Notes under the pieces: model-generated
Seen by the model: only the letters and a program-made list of their open reading frames with translations
The model's database searches: none
What the model was told of the DNA's origin: nothing
Position numbers and translations under genes: made by a program
In this document: in pieces, positions 32,563-40,055 of the stretch
Numbering within the stretch: position 1 is the first letter of the stretch
Layout of the letters: each line of letters begins with the position of its first letter
Assembly: GCA_041608535.1 (NCBI GenBank)
Contig: JBFISM010000015.1
Span: forward strand, 1-40,460
Reading direction: 5' to 3'
DNA: 40,460 nucleotides
Source: JBFISM01 sp041608535
GTDB taxonomy: Bacteria; Actinomycetota; Acidimicrobiia; Spongiisociales; UBA5794

Positions 32563-32937
32563 ATGATCGACACCTCCACCGCAACCTGGACCGAACCCCG
32601 CTCGACCGAATCGAGGAACTGGGCGATGGCCGGCCATCTGTCCTCGTTCGTGGTGTTCCTCGGAGTGCCAATCCCCGTGTTGGGACCACTCGTCGTCTGG
32701 CTGCTCAAGCGTGACGACGACGCCTACGCCGCATTTCACGCCCGGGAAGCGCTGAATTTCAATCTGTCCGTGATGCTGTACGGATTCGTTTCCGCGGTGC
32801 TGATCCTGGCCCTCGTGGGAATCGCGCTGGTGCCCATCGTGCTGGTGACCTGGTTCATCCTCACCATCGTGGCTGCGGTCAAGGCAGCCAACGGAGAGCG
32901 CTACCGATACCCGATGACGATCCGATTCGTGGTGTGA
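32563..32937 (+). CDS. DUF4870-type small membrane protein
   Basis: 124 residues. NWAMAGHLSSFVVFLGVPIPVLGP, WLLKRDDDAYAAFHAREALNFNL and a hydrophobic second half match the DUF4870/Tic20-like pattern of three or four helices with a conserved FHAREALNF segment. AAGGAAGA lies about ten bases before ATG 32563. Function in bacteria is unknown. Confidence 0.8.
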   Translation: MIDTSTATWTEPRSTESRNWAMAGHLSSFVVFLGVPIPVLGPLVVWLLKRDDDAYAAFHAREALNFNLSVMLYGFVSAVLILALVGIALVPIVLVTWFILTIVAAVKAANGERYRYPMTIRFVV

Positions 32938-32959
32938 CGAGACCTACATGCGGGGCGCG

Positions 32960-32990
32960 TTGGTTTACCCGGCGCCGAGCCGGGTACAGA
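32960..32990 (+). promoter_or_regulatory. promoter of the small 61-residue gene, probably leaderless
   Basis: TTGGTT (32960-32965) and TACAGA (32985-32990, followed by T) are 19 bases apart. Transcription would begin at about 32997, the A of the ATG. No ribosome binding site is present. Confidence 0.4.
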
Positions 32991-32996
32991 TACGAC

Positions 32997-33182
32997 ATGA
33001 TGCGCCGAGTATGGAACACCGCACGTGACACCTGGGATGTGGTGCCGAACGACCACATCGAAGAGGCTTCGTCCGAGGTGTCTACGGCTGCGGACATCAT
33101 CGACGAGGCGATCGGGCCACGCCGTCACCCGGTTCCGATGCGACCCGAGCAGGTTCTCGAGCACGTCGACGACCGGTCGTAG
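32997..33182 (+). CDS. small hypothetical protein
   Basis: A 61-residue acidic/basic mixed protein (MMRRVWNTARDTWDVV, then a helix-prone ADIIDEAIG segment). It has no membrane helix and no known domain. A promoter-like pair places the transcription start on its ATG, supporting a leaderless gene. It ends 15 bases before a convergent lipoprotein gene. Confidence 0.45.
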   Translation: MMRRVWNTARDTWDVVPNDHIEEASSEVSTAADIIDEAIGPRRHPVPMRPEQVLEHVDDRS

Positions 33183-33197
33183 CTCAGGGCAGACCGC

Positions 33198-33797
33198 TCA
33201 TCCGATTGACCAGTCGTCCGATCCGACCGGGTTGTCGCCGGCCGAGACCAAACCAGCACCTGCGTTGTCGACGAAGTCACCCTCACTCCAGAGACCGGCC
33301 TCGACCGCCGTGCCCTGGCGTCCCTGTCCGGCCGCTCCCCACGCCACGTAGCGGACCATCGCCGCAGGATCGTCGAAGGCTCGAGCGGTGTAGACACCGA
33401 GCTCGCCACCGTCGGGACCGAGACCGACCAGCGATGCCGCCAGCTCGATGGTGCCTCCGGGCTCCAGCGTCTCCGCGGGCAGCTCCGCATAGTTGGGACG
33501 ATTGCAGATCCAGTGTCCGGTGAGGTCGTACGCCTCGCCTCCTGCGTTGCGCAGCACGATGCGATCGTTGGCAAAGTCGATCGCATCGATGACGATTGCA
33601 GCTTCCCCCTCGGCTGCGCCGCCGGCAGCGTCCGTGGTCGTTGGCGACACCGTGGTTGCCGGTGGTGCCGTCGTGTCGGCTGGGGTCGTCGTGTCGGCTG
33701 CGGTCGTCGTGGCAACGGTCGTATCGGCGTCATCGTCACCACCACACGCAGCGACGACGAGCAGGAAAACGGCTGTCAGAGCGAGCACACGGCGCAT
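33198..33797 (-). CDS. secreted lipoprotein with lamin-tail-like domain
   Basis: 199 residues: lipobox VAAC (Cys18), a Thr-rich linker to about residue 60, and a beta-sandwich-like domain with IVLRNAGGEAYDLTGHWICNR and LEPGGTIELAA. The pattern (I-N/V-x-N-x-G, DLSGW-like, GxxxxLP) is that of the lamin-tail domain (LTD), often seen in exported bacterial proteins. GGAAAGG precedes ATG 33797 by seven bases. It diverges from the metallopeptidase gene at 33981, sharing a 183-base promoter region. Confidence 0.7.
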   Translation of the reverse strand: MRRVLALTAVFLLVVAACGGDDDADTTVATTTAADTTTPADTTAPPATTVSPTTTDAAGGAAEGEAAIVIDAIDFANDRIVLRNAGGEAYDLTGHWICNRPNYAELPAETLEPGGTIELAASLVGLGPDGGELGVYTARAFDDPAAMVRYVAWGAAGQGRQGTAVEAGLWSEGDFVDNAGAGLVSAGDNPVGSDDWSIG

Positions 33798-33980
33798 CGG
33801 AATACCTTTCCGTCGAGTTGCGGCGGGCGAATACCACCCGTACACAAGCACATACGGTGCACCGTGCTCGTCGGTTCTCACCCGGCTCGTCGTGATCTGG
33901 GGCTGGGCTCTCGACCATCCAAACGTCTGGTATTGCGTCGTGTACGTTTGACGCGGGACCGACGAGAGGATGAGAGAGGC

Positions 33981-35876
33981 ATGCGGCCGGCGGCATCGAA
34001 GTTTCAGCAAAGCTACACGCCGACGGAGCCGGTGAAACGCGGCAAGTTCAAGGGCGACGACACGGCGTATGCCGTCCGCCGGTTGAAGGTGTATGCCTTC
34101 GATCCACAGCTCGGGAGACGACGGCGCCATCGCATCTCGATCGAGGTGCCATACGAGAAGCTCGAACCCGGTCCGGTGGGCCGAATCATCGAGGTGGTCG
34201 ATTACGACGCGGGCTCGCTGAAGCTGTATGAGCCGGTCGATTTGGACCGCAAAGACATCCTTGCCGGGGGCGGTCTCGAACCCCGTGTCGACGATCCGCA
34301 GTTCCACCAGCAAATGGTGTACGGGATCACCATGAAGGTCGTCTCCAACTTCGAGCGTGCCCTGGGTCGGGCGCTGCGCATCGACAAGCTCACCGTTCTC
34401 CCGCATGCCTTCGAGGGACGCAATGCCTTCTTCCACCCCGGCACCGACTCATTGTGCTTTGGATACTTCAAGGCCGACCCGGTCGATCCGGGCGAGAACA
34501 TGCCCGGCCAGATCGTCTTCTCCTGCCTGTCGAGCGACATCGTCGCCCACGAGATGAGCCACGCCCTCATCCATCGCCTGCGCAAGTTCTACCTCGAGCC
34601 GACCAACCCCGACGTGCTCGCGTTCCACGAGGGGCTCGCCGACATAGTCGCCATCTTCCAGCACTTCTCCTTCCCAGGCGTGCTCCGCGATGCGGTTCAG
34701 GAGAGCCGGGGTGATCTGTCGCAACCCGGGAAGCTGATCGAGCTCGCCCGCCAGTTCGGACATGCCACCGGCTCCGGCGAGGCGCTCCGGGCCGCCCACG
34801 ACGAAGAAGAACGACCCGATCCGCGCATGTACACCGAGACATTCGAGCCCCACGATCGTGGATCGATCCTGGTGCGGGCCGTATTCGATGCCTTCTTTGC
34901 TTCCTACGGAGCGCGCGTCGAGGATCTCGTGCGCCTCGCCACCGGAGGGTCGGGCAACCTCGCCGAGGGATCGCTCCACCCCGACTTGGTGAATCGCCTC
35001 GCCGACGAAGCAGCGGGCACCGCACAACGGGTGCTCGATGTGTGTGTACGCGCCATCGATTACCTGCCTCCGATCGACATCACGTTTGGTGACTACCTGC
35101 GAGCTCTGGTCACCGCAGACTCGGAGCTGAACCCCGAGGACCCCCTGGATCTCCGAGCCAATCTCGTCGACTCGTTCGTGGCGCGTGGCGTGTACCCCGT
35201 CGGGGTGCTGTCGCTCAACGAAGAGTCGCTGCTCTGGTCGGCGGCGCCGTCCGAGGAGATGACCGACTTCGATTCGTCCATACTGTCCGATCTCTTTGCC
35301 CACGAGGCACGCTCATGGGGTTCTCGTCGAGAGCTCGTCAAGTACGGCGACCGCTACGGGGACTTTGCGATCGCCTTCCATCAGTGGGCGGTCGACAACT
35401 GGAGGCATCTCGGTCTGCAAGAACACGACCGAGACAACAACCCGATCGCCGTGAGCGGGTTCCACTCGATGTTCCGCGTCGGCAGTGACGGCCAACTGCT
35501 CACCGAGGCCGGCGTTCAATACACACAAACACCGAAGACGGACCTCGATCCGCGTCTGGCAGGTCTGCAGAAGCGGGCCGGGGCGACCGTCGTCTTCTCT
35601 GGCGACGGTACGCCACGGTATGTCATCTCCAAGCCGCTTCCTGACGAAGCCCACGATGCTGCAACGAACCGGCAAGCGGAGAAACGTATCGCGGACATGC
35701 GGGCGTTCGTCCACGCATCCGATGAGCGCGACTCGTACCAGCCGTGGATCGACGACGCCGAGTACACCCACGCCGACCGCATGCTGCGCCGGTTCGAGCT
35801 GGCCTCGATCCACCAATCCATCCGGCGGCGCCGCTCCCACGATGCACCCTCGTCACGGACGGATTCGGCGACATGA
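33981..35876 (+). CDS. gluzincin-type zinc metallopeptidase, large, unknown family
   Basis: 631 residues with no signal peptide. The zinc motif is HEMSH at residues 190-194 (AHEMSHALIHRLRKFYLEP), and the third ligand is probably Glu217 in FHEGLADIVAIFQ, the gluzincin HExxH...E arrangement. A thermolysin-like helix DRGSILVRAVFDAFFASY follows near residue 300. The N-terminal 120 residues and the region after 400 carry no motif I know. The lack of a leader implies a cytoplasmic protease, in contrast to secreted M4 enzymes. ATG 33981 is the in-frame choice. The stop overlaps the start of the MBL-fold gene (ATGA), so the two are made together. Confidence 0.75.
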   Translation: MRPAASKFQQSYTPTEPVKRGKFKGDDTAYAVRRLKVYAFDPQLGRRRRHRISIEVPYEKLEPGPVGRIIEVVDYDAGSLKLYEPVDLDRKDILAGGGLEPRVDDPQFHQQMVYGITMKVVSNFERALGRALRIDKLTVLPHAFEGRNAFFHPGTDSLCFGYFKADPVDPGENMPGQIVFSCLSSDIVAHEMSHALIHRLRKFYLEPTNPDVLAFHEGLADIVAIFQHFSFPGVLRDAVQESRGDLSQPGKLIELARQFGHATGSGEALRAAHDEEERPDPRMYTETFEPHDRGSILVRAVFDAFFASYGARVEDLVRLATGGSGNLAEGSLHPDLVNRLADEAAGTAQRVLDVCVRAIDYLPPIDITFGDYLRALVTADSELNPEDPLDLRANLVDSFVARGVYPVGVLSLNEESLLWSAAPSEEMTDFDSSILSDLFAHEARSWGSRRELVKYGDRYGDFAIAFHQWAVDNWRHLGLQEHDRDNNPIAVSGFHSMFRVGSDGQLLTEAGVQYTQTPKTDLDPRLAGLQKRAGATVVFSGDGTPRYVISKPLPDEAHDAATNRQAEKRIADMRAFVHASDERDSYQPWIDDAEYTHADRMLRRFELASIHQSIRRRRSHDAPSSRTDSAT

Positions 35877-37180
35877 TCACGAGCGTTCTCGTGTCGATGT
35901 ACAACGTCGGTTTCGGCGACTGCTTCCTGTTGCGTTTCGCCGGTCCCGATCGAGAGCACAAAATGCTCATCGATTGCGGATCGATCAAGAAGGGCAAGGA
36001 CGGCGACACGGACGTCGAGATCGACGAGGTCGTCGACAGGATCATCGAGGACGTGCGCGATGACGACGACGTGGCTCGCATCGACGTGGTCGCCATGACG
36101 CATCGCCACAAAGACCACGTCTCCGGTTTCTCCAAGGACGCTTGGGACGAGGTCGAGGTGGACGAGGTGTGGATGCCGTGGACCGAGGACCCGGACGACC
36201 CAGAGGCGCAGCGGCTGCTCAACGAGATGTCGAGCTTTGCCCTTGCCCTGCACGAGGAGTACAAAGCTCTCGCGGCTCGAGGCAACCTCAACGCAGCCGA
36301 GTCGAGCCTCATCGAGCACGTGCTGGAGAACACGCTCGATCTCAGCATGCGGACCCACGACGACCTCGCACAGCTCGATGCGATGGGCCTCACCAACGAG
36401 TCGGCCATGGCCACCCTGCATCGTGGTTTCGCCGGCGGCTCGCAAGGTCCAACCCGCCGCTTCCTAAAACGGAGCCGGCCGTCGCGGCCTCGGCGACCCA
36501 TTCCCGGCGTCGACATCCACGTCCTGGCACCGTCGGACGACGAGAGCGTCATCGCCGACATGGATCCTCCGGCCACCGAGAGCTTTCTCCGCATCGCCAC
36601 CGGCACGAGCGAACTGGGTGAGACGCTGCCCTTTGCCGGGGAGGCGTTCCCCAACCCCGCCGACGTGCCGGGCATCTCGCCCGCTCTCGCCGAGCTCCTC
36701 GTTCGCATCTCCAATGGTTCGGCGATGCTGGCTGCGGCGGCTCTCGAGAAGGCCGTCAACAACACCAGCTTGTTCCTCGCCATCGAAGTCGGCGAGGCCG
36801 TTTTGTTGTTTCCTGGAGATTCGCAATGGGGGAGCTGGAAGCTCAACCTCGACGATCCACAGCGACTGGACCTCATGCGCAGGACTCGGTTCTACAAGGT
36901 AGGCCACCATGGCAGCCACAACGCAAACCCCAGGACGTTCATCGAGGACGAGCACCTCACGGATCTGTGGTGTGCGGCGACGTCGGTCACCCCGCATGGT
37001 CGGTTCACCAAGATCCCCGAACCGGATCTGTTGGCCGAATTGGCTGCACGTTTTGCTGACGCCGGTGACGGGGTCGCCGGCGTGGTGCGCAGCGATGAGC
37101 CCCCTCCTGCTGCGACCAGCCCCGGCGGGGTTGTGGTCGTGGACGGGATGCGGATCGATTTCGAGGTCCCGATCGACTGA
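35873..37180 (+). CDS. metallo-beta-lactamase-fold hydrolase, ComEC-like
   Basis: 435 residues with no membrane segment. The MBL fold begins MYNVGFGDCFLLRF, with MLIDCG. The metal motif is THRHKDHV (His77, His79, Asp81, His82). The second half has LLFPGDSQWGSW (GDS at 315-317) and KVGHHGSHNA (344-353), both hallmarks of the ComEC/Rec2-type branch, whose members are nucleases or phosphodiesterases. About 200 residues with charged helices are inserted between the halves. Translation is coupled to the metallopeptidase. Related free-standing ComEC-like MBL proteins often sit in two-gene modules with a protease or NTPase; the role is unproven. Confidence 0.8.
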   Translation: MITSVLVSMYNVGFGDCFLLRFAGPDREHKMLIDCGSIKKGKDGDTDVEIDEVVDRIIEDVRDDDDVARIDVVAMTHRHKDHVSGFSKDAWDEVEVDEVWMPWTEDPDDPEAQRLLNEMSSFALALHEEYKALAARGNLNAAESSLIEHVLENTLDLSMRTHDDLAQLDAMGLTNESAMATLHRGFAGGSQGPTRRFLKRSRPSRPRRPIPGVDIHVLAPSDDESVIADMDPPATESFLRIATGTSELGETLPFAGEAFPNPADVPGISPALAELLVRISNGSAMLAAAALEKAVNNTSLFLAIEVGEAVLLFPGDSQWGSWKLNLDDPQRLDLMRRTRFYKVGHHGSHNANPRTFIEDEHLTDLWCAATSVTPHGRFTKIPEPDLLAELAARFADAGDGVAGVVRSDEPPPAATSPGGVVVVDGMRIDFEVPID

Positions 37181-37413
37181 GGGAGTCACCGGAACTCTGC
37201 CGAGCTGCGGATAGCTGGTCTCGACGGAGGCTGCGGTAACGCTTTCCTCGGACAGTTCCGGAACGCGGGAACCTGGCGACGCCGGCGCAGCGTCACAGGT
37301 GACACGGGGCGACACATATCCCACCCGGAGGCCTATCCAGCAGACCCCTCGACGCCATACATCCCAGACAAGGACGATGTGCGAGCACGCACCAAGAAGA
37401 AAGGACGACCTCA

Positions 37414-38910
37414 ATGCGTGCGATGAAACTCCTTGTTCCCGGCCTCTTCGTCGCCCTCCTCGCCGTGGCCTGCGGCGACTCGACAACCGACGACAATCCG
37501 CCCGGTACACAGCCACCGGTGGTGACGACGCTTCCACCGACCACCCCACCCTCGACGGCGCCACCGACCACTCTGCCGCCGACGACCGTCACGACACCGC
37601 CTCCGGATCCCATCGTCTACCTGCCAAACGAGACGCCGGACAAGTATCAGATCTGGAACACCGATACCGACGTGATCGCCCTGTCCGAACCGCGCCGTGG
37701 CGCCGACGAGGTCTACCGCTTCGGCCCCAACGCCAAGGACGTGATGACCACGGGCCGCCGGGCATCCGTCTCCGGCAGCGTTTGGGTCGAGGTGCAACTC
37801 ACCGCAAGCGCGACTGGCTGGGTTCCGGACAACAATCTCGTCCATCAGATCACTCCGCTCGACTCGCAACGTCCCGCTTCCTGGGTCGTCACGGGCCTGG
37901 CCGCGGATGACCGCCTCAACGTCCGATCGCACCCCGGAGTCGACCATCCGGTGGTGGCGACGCTCGCCACCAAGACCGTCGTCAAATCAACGGGCCTTCG
38001 TAGCGAAGTCCAGGGGTCGGTGTGGGCTCAGATCGAGTTCGCCGCCGGCGAGCTCGGCTGGGTCAACACCCGGTACCTCGCTCCGGATGTCGTGATCCTG
38101 CCCGACGACACGCCCGCCGTGTACCAGGTCGTCGGAATCCAGGGTGGCGAGCGGCTCAACGTGCGTCGGGGCCCCGGTGTCCACGAGCCCGTTGTCACCA
38201 CGCTCGCTGCCGATGCCAAAGACATCAAGTCGACCGGTAATCGTGCCGAGGTGAGCGGTTCGCTGTGGCGGGAGATCGCGTTGTCAGGTGGTGGTGTCGG
38301 GTGGGTGAATGCCACCTACCTCGAGATCCAGCCGCCTCCGGATCCCGTCAACCCGCCATGCCGTCCCGGTGGCGACACGTTCTGTCCGCACCTCGAGGTG
38401 AGCCGAGCCACGGCCGCGGCCTTCCTCTCCCGGGCACTCGGCCTGACCGGAGATGGTGGCAAGGACTGGTTCACCGATGACAACGGCTCGATGTTCGAGA
38501 CCGAGATCAACCGTCTCGCCGCCGCCGGCATCCTCCGTGGGTGCGACTCGAGCGCATCGAAGGTGTGCCCGGACAAGCCGGCCAGCCGAGAGATGGTTGC
38601 GGCCATGTTCAGCCGAGCGCTCGGGCTCACCGACGACGGCGGCAAGGACTGGTTCACCGACGACGACGGATCGAAGTTCGAGACCGAGATCAACATGCTC
38701 GCAGCAGCCGGGGTTGCCCGGGCCTGCAACCCGCCGGACGGGACCAAGTTCTGCCCGGACAAGCCGATCGTGCGGGGCCAGATCGCAGCCTGGCTGGTCC
38801 GTGGCTTCGACCTGCCATCGACGAGCAAGGACTTCTGGAGCGACGACGACGGTACGGCGTTCGAGGCCGAGATCAACGCCATCACCGCCGCGGGAATCGC
38901 CAAGAAGTAG
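37414..38910 (+). CDS. cell-wall lipoprotein with SH3-like and SLH-like repeats
   Basis: 498 residues. Lipobox AVAC (Cys20) is followed by a Pro/Thr linker to about residue 65. Next come three SH3-like repeats (about 70-150, 155-225, 230-305), the last two with RLNVRS/RR-x-GV-x-x-PV-V-x-TL and a closing GW-VN-x-x-YL. Three C-terminal SLH-like repeats follow (about 315-498) with the pattern KDWFTDD-G-S-FE-EIN-LAAAGI and CPDKP...R. The SLH-like part is a type common in Acidimicrobiia and presumably holds cell-wall polymers. AAAGGA precedes ATG 37414. The 233-base gap upstream contains no gene; it has a GTTCCGGAAC palindrome at 37255-37264. Two SLH units are near-duplicates at DNA level. Confidence 0.78.
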   Translation: MRAMKLLVPGLFVALLAVACGDSTTDDNPPGTQPPVVTTLPPTTPPSTAPPTTLPPTTVTTPPPDPIVYLPNETPDKYQIWNTDTDVIALSEPRRGADEVYRFGPNAKDVMTTGRRASVSGSVWVEVQLTASATGWVPDNNLVHQITPLDSQRPASWVVTGLAADDRLNVRSHPGVDHPVVATLATKTVVKSTGLRSEVQGSVWAQIEFAAGELGWVNTRYLAPDVVILPDDTPAVYQVVGIQGGERLNVRRGPGVHEPVVTTLAADAKDIKSTGNRAEVSGSLWREIALSGGGVGWVNATYLEIQPPPDPVNPPCRPGGDTFCPHLEVSRATAAAFLSRALGLTGDGGKDWFTDDNGSMFETEINRLAAAGILRGCDSSASKVCPDKPASREMVAAMFSRALGLTDDGGKDWFTDDDGSKFETEINMLAAAGVARACNPPDGTKFCPDKPIVRGQIAAWLVRGFDLPSTSKDFWSDDDGTAFEAEINAITAAGIAKK

Positions 38911-38927
38911 CAAGACAACGGACAGCA

Positions 38928-38959
38928 GGGCCGGCGTTGCCGCAACGCAACGCCGGCCC
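38928..38959. terminator. strong bidirectional terminator hairpin
   Basis: GGGCCGGCGTTGC (38928-38940) and GCAACGCCGGCCC (38947-38959) are perfect 13-base complements around a six-base loop. The hairpin lies 18 bases after the lipoprotein stop and 33 bases beyond the end of the convergent hydrolase gene, so it can serve both. There is no U-run on either side. Confidence 0.8.
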
Positions 38960-38991
38960 ATGCTCGTGGAACGGACGTCTCGATGCGCACC

Positions 38992-39819
38992 CTACGAGTC
39001 GGCGAATTCCTCGATGAACCTCACGACGGTCTCGATCATCTCGTCACCGGCCACGAGCGCAAGATCGTTGTGATCAGCGCCGGGGACAATGAGGAGCTGT
39101 TTGAGTCCGGGGGCGGCGTCGAAGATCGCTCGACTCTGCTCGGGCGGGACGATCCGGTCCGCATCACCGGCGATGACGAGCGTCGGGCGGTTCACGGCCT
39201 CGAGGCGGTCGAGCGACGGATAACGATCCCGCAGCAGTCCGGCGACCGGCAACCAGGGATAGTGCACCCGCCCGATGTCCGCGAGCGATGCGAACGGTGA
39301 GCGCAACACGAGCACCGCAGGCGGCTCTGCCACTGCCAGCCCGATGGCAACGGCAGCACCCAGCGACTCACCGAAGTAGACGAGGTGACTCCCGCCACCT
39401 CGTTGTCGGGCGAACCCGAGCGCAGCCCGCGCATCCGCCGCCAGACCGTCTTCGGTCGGCTCGCCCGGATTGCCGCCGTAACCCCGGTAGTCCGTGAGCA
39501 ACACTCCCAACCCCTCGCCGGCGAGACCTCGTCCGAGAAGCACGCGGTCGGCACGACTCCCGGCGTTTCCGTTGAAGACGATGACCGTCGAGCGTCCGGG
39601 CCGGGGCGGCCGGTACCAAGCCTGCAGTGTCTCCCCGTCTTCGGTTTCGTACGCGACCTCCTCCCAGCCACTGCCGACCACACCGAGGTCGGGGGTGGTG
39701 CGATCAGGGAAGTAGATGAGCCGGCGCTGCCCCGTCCACAGCCCAGCGAACGCAACAAAGAGCACTCCCAGCACCGCAAGCACCCCCACGGCCGCCCTCC
39801 TCGATCGTCCAGTGGCCAT
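38992..39819 (-). CDS. membrane-anchored alpha/beta hydrolase (Bem46/ABHD13-like)
   Basis: 275 residues with one N-terminal membrane helix (AAVGVLAVLGVLFVAFAGLW). Then come RRLIYFPDR, typical of the Bem46/YfhR group, oxyanion region VIVFNGNAGSRADR, DYRGYGGNPGEPTE, nucleophile elbow FGESLGAAVA, acid in VIAGDADRIVPP and the final catalytic His in PGADHNDL. The active site probably faces outside. Substrate unknown; the group contains depalmitoylases and general serine hydrolases. GAGGTGGAG precedes ATG 39819. Confidence 0.85.
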   Translation of the reverse strand: MATGRSRRAAVGVLAVLGVLFVAFAGLWTGQRRLIYFPDRTTPDLGVVGSGWEEVAYETEDGETLQAWYRPPRPGRSTVIVFNGNAGSRADRVLLGRGLAGEGLGVLLTDYRGYGGNPGEPTEDGLAADARAALGFARQRGGGSHLVYFGESLGAAVAIGLAVAEPPAVLVLRSPFASLADIGRVHYPWLPVAGLLRDRYPSLDRLEAVNRPTLVIAGDADRIVPPEQSRAIFDAAPGLKQLLIVPGADHNDLALVAGDEMIETVVRFIEEFADS

Positions 39820-39884
39820 GACTCCACCTCACTCTTGCAGCGCAACCGGCGACCCGCGGCAGGAATCCACCATCGCCAGCTTGC

Positions 39885-39890
39885 TAGTCT
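39885..39890 (+). promoter_or_regulatory. candidate -10 element before the edge lipoprotein
   Basis: TAGTCT lies four bases before the palindromic operator, so a transcript would start inside it. No clear -35 is visible at the right distance. Confidence 0.25.
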
Positions 39891-39893
39891 GCG

Positions 39894-39913
39894 GCTTGGG
39901 AGCGCTCCCAAGC
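39894..39913. promoter_or_regulatory. 20-bp perfect palindrome, LacI/CelR-type operator
   Basis: GCTTGGGAGCGCTCCCAAGC is a perfect palindrome centred on the CG of AGCGCT. Its core TGGGAGCGCTCCCA equals the operator of CelR, a LacI-family repressor that controls cellulose-degradation genes in actinobacteria. It sits where transcription of the downstream secreted carbohydrate-binding-like lipoprotein would start, which fits repression in the absence of a beta-glucan-derived sugar. The regulator itself is not in the window. Confidence 0.75.
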
Positions 39914-39959
39914 AATCTCCGTAGGGGAAACGCATCCCCGGTTCGTCAGGAAGGATCGG

Positions 39960-40055
39960 ATGCACAGGGTCCGAATTGCGCCTCCACCGCTGATTGCCCG
40001 CCAGCGGAGAACGCAGATACGACGTCGGCCGGTCGAGCGAGCGCGGCAGTGGTGA
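39960..40055 (+). CDS. possible 31-codon leader ORF
   Basis: An ATG with AGGAAGGA four bases upstream opens 31 codons of basic sequence (MHRVRIAPPPLIARQRR...), ending TGA at 40053-40055. That stop overlaps the GTG of the lipoprotein as GTGA. The leader has the only good ribosome binding site here, so the lipoprotein is probably translated by coupling. Confidence 0.35.
   Translation: MHRVRIAPPPLIARQRRTQIRRRPVERARQW

Noticed and set aside
37181..37413. Possible c-di-AMP (ydaO-type) riboswitch before the SH3/SLH lipoprotein
   Set aside because: Such elements precede wall genes in actinobacteria and a GGGAACC core is present, but I could not find the other conserved blocks. A covariance-model search for that riboswitch family would decide.
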